Positions 5,665-9,568 of a DNA stretch of 9,568 nucleotides are shown here, piece after piece. Source of the DNA: an uncultured Chromatiaceae bacterium. GTDB taxonomy: Bacteria > Pseudomonadota > Gammaproteobacteria > Enterobacterales > Alteromonadaceae. The stretch covers positions 1 through 9,568 of the forward strand of contig CAMLSF010000138.1 in the NCBI GenBank assembly GCA_946482615.1, in the 5' to 3' direction. The notes beneath the pieces are model-generated. The model searched no databases, was not told the DNA's origin, and saw only the letters and a program-made list of their open reading frames with translations. The position numbers and the translations under genes were made by a program. Every line of letters starts with the position of its first letter. Position 1 is the stretch's first letter.

Positions 5665-6156
5665 ATGACATCCAAGCTATTTCAACTGACCAGTCCGGAT
5701 ATCCGTGAAGGCCATTTTATGGCAAAAACCTTTGAATTTAATGGTTTTGGTTGCGACGGCCCAAATCTGTCACCTGCGCTCGACTGGCAAAATGCACCTG
5801 CCGGTACTCAGAGTTATGCTATTACAGTCTTTGATCCGGACGCGCCTACAGGTTCAGGCTTTTGGCATTGGCTGGTTTTGGATATTCCAGCTACTGTCAC
5901 TTCGTTAGCTCAGGGAGCTGGTAATGGTCAGTTACCAGCAGGCTGCCGCAGTTTTAACAATGATTATGGTATCAAAGAATTTGGTGGCGCTTGTCCGCCA
6001 GAAGGCCATGGTATGCACCGTTATCAGTTTACCGTCTGGGCTTTGCCCGAAGCCACTTTAGGGGTACCTGATGGCGCCAGCGCTGCTGTGGTTGGTTTTA
6101 TGCTGAATGCAACGGCTTTGGGCAAAGCCACATTAACCGCGACTTACGCCCGGTAA
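5665..6156 (+). CDS. YbhB/YbcL-type phosphatidylethanolamine-binding (PEBP) family protein
   Basis: A 163-residue protein of the bacterial PEBP group, often labelled Raf-kinase-inhibitor-like. The ligand-pocket motifs are clear: DPDAPTGSGFWHW at 57-69 and GGACPPEGHGMHRY at 107-120, with the conserved pocket aspartates and histidines. CDGPNLSPALDW (30-41) is also typical. Length matches cytoplasmic YbhB (158); there is no signal peptide, unlike periplasmic YbcL. The biochemical role of bacterial members is not well established, so I assign only family and fold. ATG 5665 has AAGGA (5654-5658) at 6 bases. The gene is 118 bp after trxC and may be read from the same transcript or its own promoter. 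A strong terminator follows within 16 bp. Confidence 0.92.
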   Translation: MTSKLFQLTSPDIREGHFMAKTFEFNGFGCDGPNLSPALDWQNAPAGTQSYAITVFDPDAPTGSGFWHWLVLDIPATVTSLAQGAGNGQLPAGCRSFNNDYGIKEFGGACPPEGHGMHRYQFTVWALPEATLGVPDGASAAVVGFMLNATALGKATLTATYAR

Positions 6157-6171
6157 ATCATAGGTTTAAAT

Positions 6172-6196
6172 AAGGCCAGCACCAGCTGGCCTTTTT
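6172..6196 (+). terminator. Rho-independent terminator after the PEBP gene
   Basis: A 7-bp GC-rich stem pairs GGCCAGC (6174-6180) with GCTGGCC (6185-6191) over an ACCA loop. It extends by two A-T pairs into the run TTTTT (6192-6196). It starts 16 bp after the upstream stop and ends only 17 bp before the next start codon. Confidence 0.88.
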
Positions 6197-6213
6197 AGTT
6201 CAGGCAGGAAATT

Positions 6214-7005
6214 ATGGATCTGTGGGTGCTGACGTTGTTTATTCTGGCGGGTCTTGCCGGTGGTTTGTTGCTGGGCCTGATAGGAGTCGGCATGGCCCTG
6301 GTCACAGTGCCTTTTTTAACTTTTATGCTGCCGTATTTAGGTTTTAGTGCTGACGTTTCGCCTGTGATAGCTCTTGCCAGTTCGATGGTGATCGCTGCTA
6401 TAGGTTCTGTGTCTTCACTTCGGGTGCATCATCAAAAAGGAACCATCAACTGGGGCTTGATCCGGTTGATGTTACCGGCCAGTTTAATAGGAGTAGTGTT
6501 AGGCTCCTTGCTGGTCACCCGTTTACCGGCTTTGTGGTTGCAGTGCATTTTCGCGGCTTTTTTGCTTTATGTGGCTTTTTCTATGTTAAAGCCATCAGCA
6601 AAAACTGCTCAGCTGCAAAAAACACCGTCCAATCAATTGTTACGCTGGTTTCCTGCTTTAGTAGGAGCCACCGGTAGTTTTATCGGCGCCGGTGGTGGGG
6701 TGTTGATGGTGCCTTTTTTAAGCCGGTTTATGGCCATGCCCAAAGCTGTAGCCAGTTCAGTGGCCGTGGGTTTTCCTGTGACTGTGTTTGGCGCTATGTC
6801 TTATATGCTGCAAACAGCCCCCGTTGCCCATCCGGATTTGATTGGGGCAGTGTATTGGCCCGCTGTGCTTGGCATGAGTATAGGCTCAGTAGTCGCAGCT
6901 CCTTTTGGGGTGCGGCTGTCCACTAAAGTGCCGGCGGCTTTATTAAAAAAGTTATTTGCCGGCGTCTTACTTTTGATAGCGCTTAAGATGCTGCTGTCGT
7001 TTTAA
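6214..7005 (+). CDS. TauE/SafE family (DUF81) membrane transporter
   Basis: This 263-residue inner-membrane protein is almost entirely hydrophobic, with about eight predicted membrane segments. It has the two-fold internal repeat of the TauE/SafE family: GLIGVGMALVTVPFL (21-35) recurs as SFIGAGGGVLMVPFL (155-169), each followed by a segment rich in small residues (SPVIALASSMVIAAIGSVSS at 49-68 and KAVASSVAVGFPVTVFGAMS at 177-196). A polar loop at about 127-142 separates the halves. Members export or import sulfur-containing anions such as sulfite, sulfoacetate or taurine-derived compounds, but no substrate can be inferred because no sulfur-metabolism gene is adjacent. ATG 6214 has AGGAA 3 bases upstream. 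It is 25 bp before the MFS gene, so the two are probably co-transcribed. A terminator immediately upstream leaves little room for a promoter. Confidence 0.92.
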   Translation: MDLWVLTLFILAGLAGGLLLGLIGVGMALVTVPFLTFMLPYLGFSADVSPVIALASSMVIAAIGSVSSLRVHHQKGTINWGLIRLMLPASLIGVVLGSLLVTRLPALWLQCIFAAFLLYVAFSMLKPSAKTAQLQKTPSNQLLRWFPALVGATGSFIGAGGGVLMVPFLSRFMAMPKAVASSVAVGFPVTVFGAMSYMLQTAPVAHPDLIGAVYWPAVLGMSIGSVVAAPFGVRLSTKVPAALLKKLFAGVLLLIALKMLLSF

Positions 7006-7030
7006 CACTTCTGGCTAAGGAAGCCTCTGT

Positions 7031-8218
7031 ATGTCTGATCCAGTGGCCCGCCGCATCCTGTTGGCTGGTTTTTTTAGTCAGTTATTGTGTTTGGGCATAG
7101 CGCGTTTTGCCTACACGCCGCTTATTCCTTTGATGTCCTCTGCTGGTCTTACCGAAGCTCTGGCTGGGTATTTAGCTGCAGTGAATTATCTGGGGTATTT
7201 TGCCGGTGCTTTGCTGGCTGTGCGGCTAAAAAACTGGCAATGGAAGTTTTATGCCTATCGCACAGGTTTGGTTTTTGCTGTCATCAGCACTTTAGCCACA
7301 GCTTATTGTTCAGACCCACTGTTGTGGGGCTTGTGGCGTTTTCTGGCAGGTTTAAGTTCGGCTGCTTCGATGTTATTAGCCTCAGGGCTTATTTTGCAGC
7401 AGCTGGCCGCACGTGGCGCTAAAGCTGAACTGGGTTTGCATTTTGCAGGTCTTGGCCTGGGCATAGCTTTAGTGGCTTTACTCGTAGAGCTGTTTAGTGC
7501 CGCCACTTTGAGTTGGGATCAGCAATGGCTGGCTTTGGGAATCTTTGGATTGATGCTGATCATTCCGGCATGGCACTGGTTGCCTGCACCTCAGTTGTCG
7601 TTATCCGGCCACAGCACAGATGCAACAGCTTTGGCCTTGCCCCGTAGTTTTCTCTGGCCTTTGTTTTTAATGTATTTTTGCGCCGGTTATGGCTATGTGG
7701 TTACTATTACTTTTATTGTTGCTATGGCGAGTCTGAATGCAGAACTATCTGGCTTTGGTAACTGGGCATTTTTTGCTTTAGGTCTGGGGGCGGCCCCTGC
7801 AGCTCTGTTCTGGGATAGGGTTGCGCGACGTTCTGGTTATTTAGTCAGTTTGCGTTGGGCTTTACTGTTAAACGCTTTGGCTATTGTGTTGCCTGTGCTC
7901 TGGACCCAGGCGCCGGCCTTAGTCTTCAGTGCCTTTTTATTTGGCATCAGTTTTGTCGGTTGTGTCAGCTTAATGCTGACGATGGCAGGGCGCTTATTAC
8001 CGGAAAAACCTGCTCAGTTGATGGGCAAAATGACCTTATGTTATGGCACAGCTCAAATACTGGCTCCGGCCATCAGCGGTTATCTGGCCAAACAAAGTGG
8101 CAGTTTTGATTCTGCTTTGCTACTGGCCAGTGTGATTACTTTATCCGGTGCTGGAGTTCTTACACTGCTGATCCGCCGCACCGCCAGCGATCATCTGGCG
8201 ATGCGGGGAAGCCGTTAA
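7031..8218 (+). CDS. YbfB/YjiJ-like major facilitator superfamily transporter
   Basis: A 395-residue inner-membrane transporter with about 12 hydrophobic segments in two halves joined by a hydrophilic loop near 186-205. The N-terminal signature GIARFAYTPLIPLM (22-35) and YLAAVNYLGYFAGALLAV (47-64) resemble the YbfB/YjiJ (MFS_4) group; another conserved segment is LWRFLAGLSSAASMLLASGL (101-120). Substrates of this group are largely unknown, and I assign none. ATG 7031 has AAGGA 9 bases upstream and lies 25 bp after the TauE-like gene, suggesting a two-gene membrane operon. The stop codon is 3 bp from the convergent end of mnmE, and a strong hairpin lies inside the last codons (8176-8206). The family call is good; the subgroup is less certain. 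Confidence 0.88.
   Translation: MSDPVARRILLAGFFSQLLCLGIARFAYTPLIPLMSSAGLTEALAGYLAAVNYLGYFAGALLAVRLKNWQWKFYAYRTGLVFAVISTLATAYCSDPLLWGLWRFLAGLSSAASMLLASGLILQQLAARGAKAELGLHFAGLGLGIALVALLVELFSAATLSWDQQWLALGIFGLMLIIPAWHWLPAPQLSLSGHSTDATALALPRSFLWPLFLMYFCAGYGYVVTITFIVAMASLNAELSGFGNWAFFALGLGAAPAALFWDRVARRSGYLVSLRWALLLNALAIVLPVLWTQAPALVFSAFLFGISFVGCVSLMLTMAGRLLPEKPAQLMGKMTLCYGTAQILAPAISGYLAKQSGSFDSALLLASVITLSGAGVLTLLIRRTASDHLAMRGSR
8176..8206. repeat. hairpin at the 3' end of the MFS gene
   Basis: CGCCAG (8182-8187) and CTGGCG (8195-8200) pair over a 7-base loop. After one mismatch the outer arms CCGCA (8176-8180) and TGCGG (8202-8206) also pair, giving an imperfect 12-bp GC-rich stem within the last dozen codons. 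No T-run follows on either strand. Being symmetric, it would form in both transcripts at this convergent junction and may protect or pause them. Confidence 0.5.
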
Positions 8219-8221
8219 TAG

Positions 8222-9568
8222 CTACTTACCAATACAAAACGAGCTGAAAATCCTGCCCAATAAATCATCCGAACTAAATTCGCCTGTGATTTCATTCAGA
8301 TGCTGCTGAGTCAGACGCAGTTCTTCCGCTAACAGCTCGCCTGCTAAATGGTTATGCAACTGAGCCTCGCCTATGGCCAAATGCTCTGCAGCTCGTGCCA
8401 GCGCGTCTAAATGACGGCGGCGGGCGATAAAGCTGCCTTCGGTATTGGCGTCAAAGCCCATACAGGCTTTGAGGTGATCCCGTAACTCTTCGATACCTGA
8501 ATTGGTTTTGGCTGAGATATGAAACACCGGATAGTCACCGTCCTGACTGGCGCCCGTCGTCTCGCCCGTTAAGTCAGCTTTATTGCGTATCACTGTTAAG
8601 CCTAAATCTTTAGGTAAACGTGACATAAAGTCAGGCCATATGTCGGCTGGGCTGGTGGCATTAGTGGTGGTGCCATCAACCATAAAAAGTACACGGTCAG
8701 CTTGTTCTATTTCCTGCCATGCGCGTTCTATGCCTATTTGTTCCACTTTGTCTGTGGCTTCACGTAAACCTGCTGTGTCTATGATATGCAAAGGCATACC
8801 GTCGATATGAATATGCTCACGCAGCACATCACGGGTGGTGCCTGCGATTTCTGTCACTATGGCGGCTTCACGGCCAGCCAAAGCGTTTAATAAGCTGGAT
8901 TTGCCCGCATTAGGCCGGCCAGCTATTACCACACGCATGCCTTCACGCAATATGCTGCCTTGAGTGGCTTGTTTTTGGATGCCAGCTAAATCAGAAATAA
9001 TTTCTGCTAAGTCACCAGCCACTTTGCCGTCGGATAAAAAGTCGATTTCTTCGTCCGGAAAGTCGATAGCAGCTTCAACGTAAATCCGCAGGTAAATTAC
9101 TTTTTCGACCAGGTCGTGTATCTTGCGCGAAAACTCACCCTGCAACGAATGCATAGCGGAGCGGGCGGCTTGCTCTGAGCTTGCGTCAATTAAGTCAGCT
9201 ATGGCTTCGGCCTGAGTTAAATCCAGTTTGTCGTTTAAAAAAGCCCGTTCAGAAAACTCGCCGGGGCGCGCTATCCGCACGTCTTTTATATCCAGCACAC
9301 GGCGCAGTAGCATATCTAAAAGTACAGGGCCGCCGTGGCCTTGTAATTCCAGTACATCTTCTCCGGTAAAAGAATTCGGGCCGGGGAAATACAAGGCGAT
9401 GCCCTGATCCAAAGTTTGTTGTTGTGCGTCTAAAAACGGCAGGTATTCAGCGGTACGGGGTTTAGGTAGTTTGCCCAGAATGGCCGAAGCCACTGCGGAC
9501 ACGGCAGGACCTGATACCCTTATTATGCCTACACCGGCACGACCTGTGGCTGTGGCCTGAGCGGCAAT
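8222..9568 (-). CDS. mnmE: tRNA modification GTPase MnmE (TrmE), missing only the first few codons
   Basis: The minus-strand frame is open from the right edge, so the gene is cut at its 5' end. The visible 448 residues begin [20 protein letters not shown], the family's tetrahydrofolate-binding N-terminal region; about six residues are missing against the usual 454. GTPase motifs are G1 GRPNAGKS (217-224), G2 GTTRD (243-247), G3 DTAG (264-267), G4 NKAD (329-332) and G5 SAK (352-354), inserted in a helical domain. The C-terminus ends FCIGK with the invariant cysteine. MnmE dimerises through its N-terminal domain and, with MnmG, adds the cmnm5 group to U34 of tRNA. An in-frame GTG at 9502 is not the start because conserved sequence continues upstream of it. 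It converges on the MFS gene with a 3-bp gap and no intergenic terminator. Confidence 0.97.
   Translation of the reverse strand: MAAQATATGRAGVGIIRVSGPAVSAVASAILGKLPKPRTAEYLPFLDAQQQTLDQGIALYFPGPNSFTGEDVLELQGHGGPVLLDMLLRRVLDIKDVRIARPGEFSERAFLNDKLDLTQAEAIADLIDASSEQAARSAMHSLQGEFSRKIHDLVEKVIYLRIYVEAAIDFPDEEIDFLSDGKVAGDLAEIISDLAGIQKQATQGSILREGMRVVIAGRPNAGKSSLLNALAGREAAIVTEIAGTTRDVLREHIHIDGMPLHIIDTAGLREATDKVEQIGIERAWQEIEQADRVLFMVDGTTTNATSPADIWPDFMSRLPKDLGLTVIRNKADLTGETTGASQDGDYPVFHISAKTNSGIEELRDHLKACMGFDANTEGSFIARRRHLDALARAAEHLAIGEAQLHNHLAGELLAEELRLTQQHLNEITGEFSSDDLLGRIFSSFCIGK

Noticed and set aside
9500..9502. GTG at 9502 as the start of mnmE
   Set aside because: The same frame stays open to the window edge and encodes [20 protein letters not shown], which is conserved N-terminal MnmE sequence, so the real start lies just outside the window.
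1..9568. Search for tRNA/rRNA genes, CRISPR arrays, transposases, toxin-antitoxin or phage-defence genes
   Set aside because: No cloverleaf-like segment, regularly spaced repeats, transposase motifs or defence-family domains were seen. All substantial reading frames are accounted for by housekeeping or transporter genes.

Overview
The window carries a chromosomal replication origin (oriC) of the enterobacterial/Vibrio type, with its conserved neighbours. Protein similarity (MnmG, MnmE, MioC, DeaD, TrxC), moderate GC content and a Dam-type GATC cluster point to a gammaproteobacterium. An Alteromonadales/Chromatiaceae-like organism such as Rheinheimera is my best guess, but the genus is inference only.

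Layout. On the minus strand at the left are the start of rsmG (runs off the edge) and complete mnmG, 14 bp apart. Positions 2076-2609 hold no gene. This stretch contains oriC: three 13-mer-like repeats in an AT-rich unwinding region, a dense GATC cluster, a near-consensus IHF site, and DnaA boxes whose order, orientation and spacing match E. coli R1-IHF-R5M-R2-R3-R4. Two extra boxes and two hairpins follow. Minus-strand mioC closes the origin region on the right, which is the classic mnmG-oriC-mioC order.

From 3212 to 8218 there are five plus-strand genes: DEAD-box helicase deaD/csdA (own terminator), thioredoxin 2 trxC, a YbhB/YbcL-type PEBP protein (own terminator), a TauE/SafE-family membrane transporter and a YbfB-like MFS transporter. 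The last two form a tight pair. The block ends 3 bp from the convergent 3' end of mnmE, which runs off the right edge lacking only its first few codons.

How they fit together. MnmE and MnmG are the two subunits of the tRNA wobble-uridine modification enzyme, RsmG methylates 16S rRNA, and MioC is a small flavodoxin next to the origin. In several gammaproteobacteria mioC and mnmE are neighbours; here about 5 kb of unrelated plus-strand genes separates them. Those genes run away from oriC, so they are co-directional with the rightward replication fork, while mioC and mnmE face it.

I saw no tRNA, rRNA, CRISPR, transposon or defence system. The most informative content is the origin and its differences from the E. 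coli arrangement.
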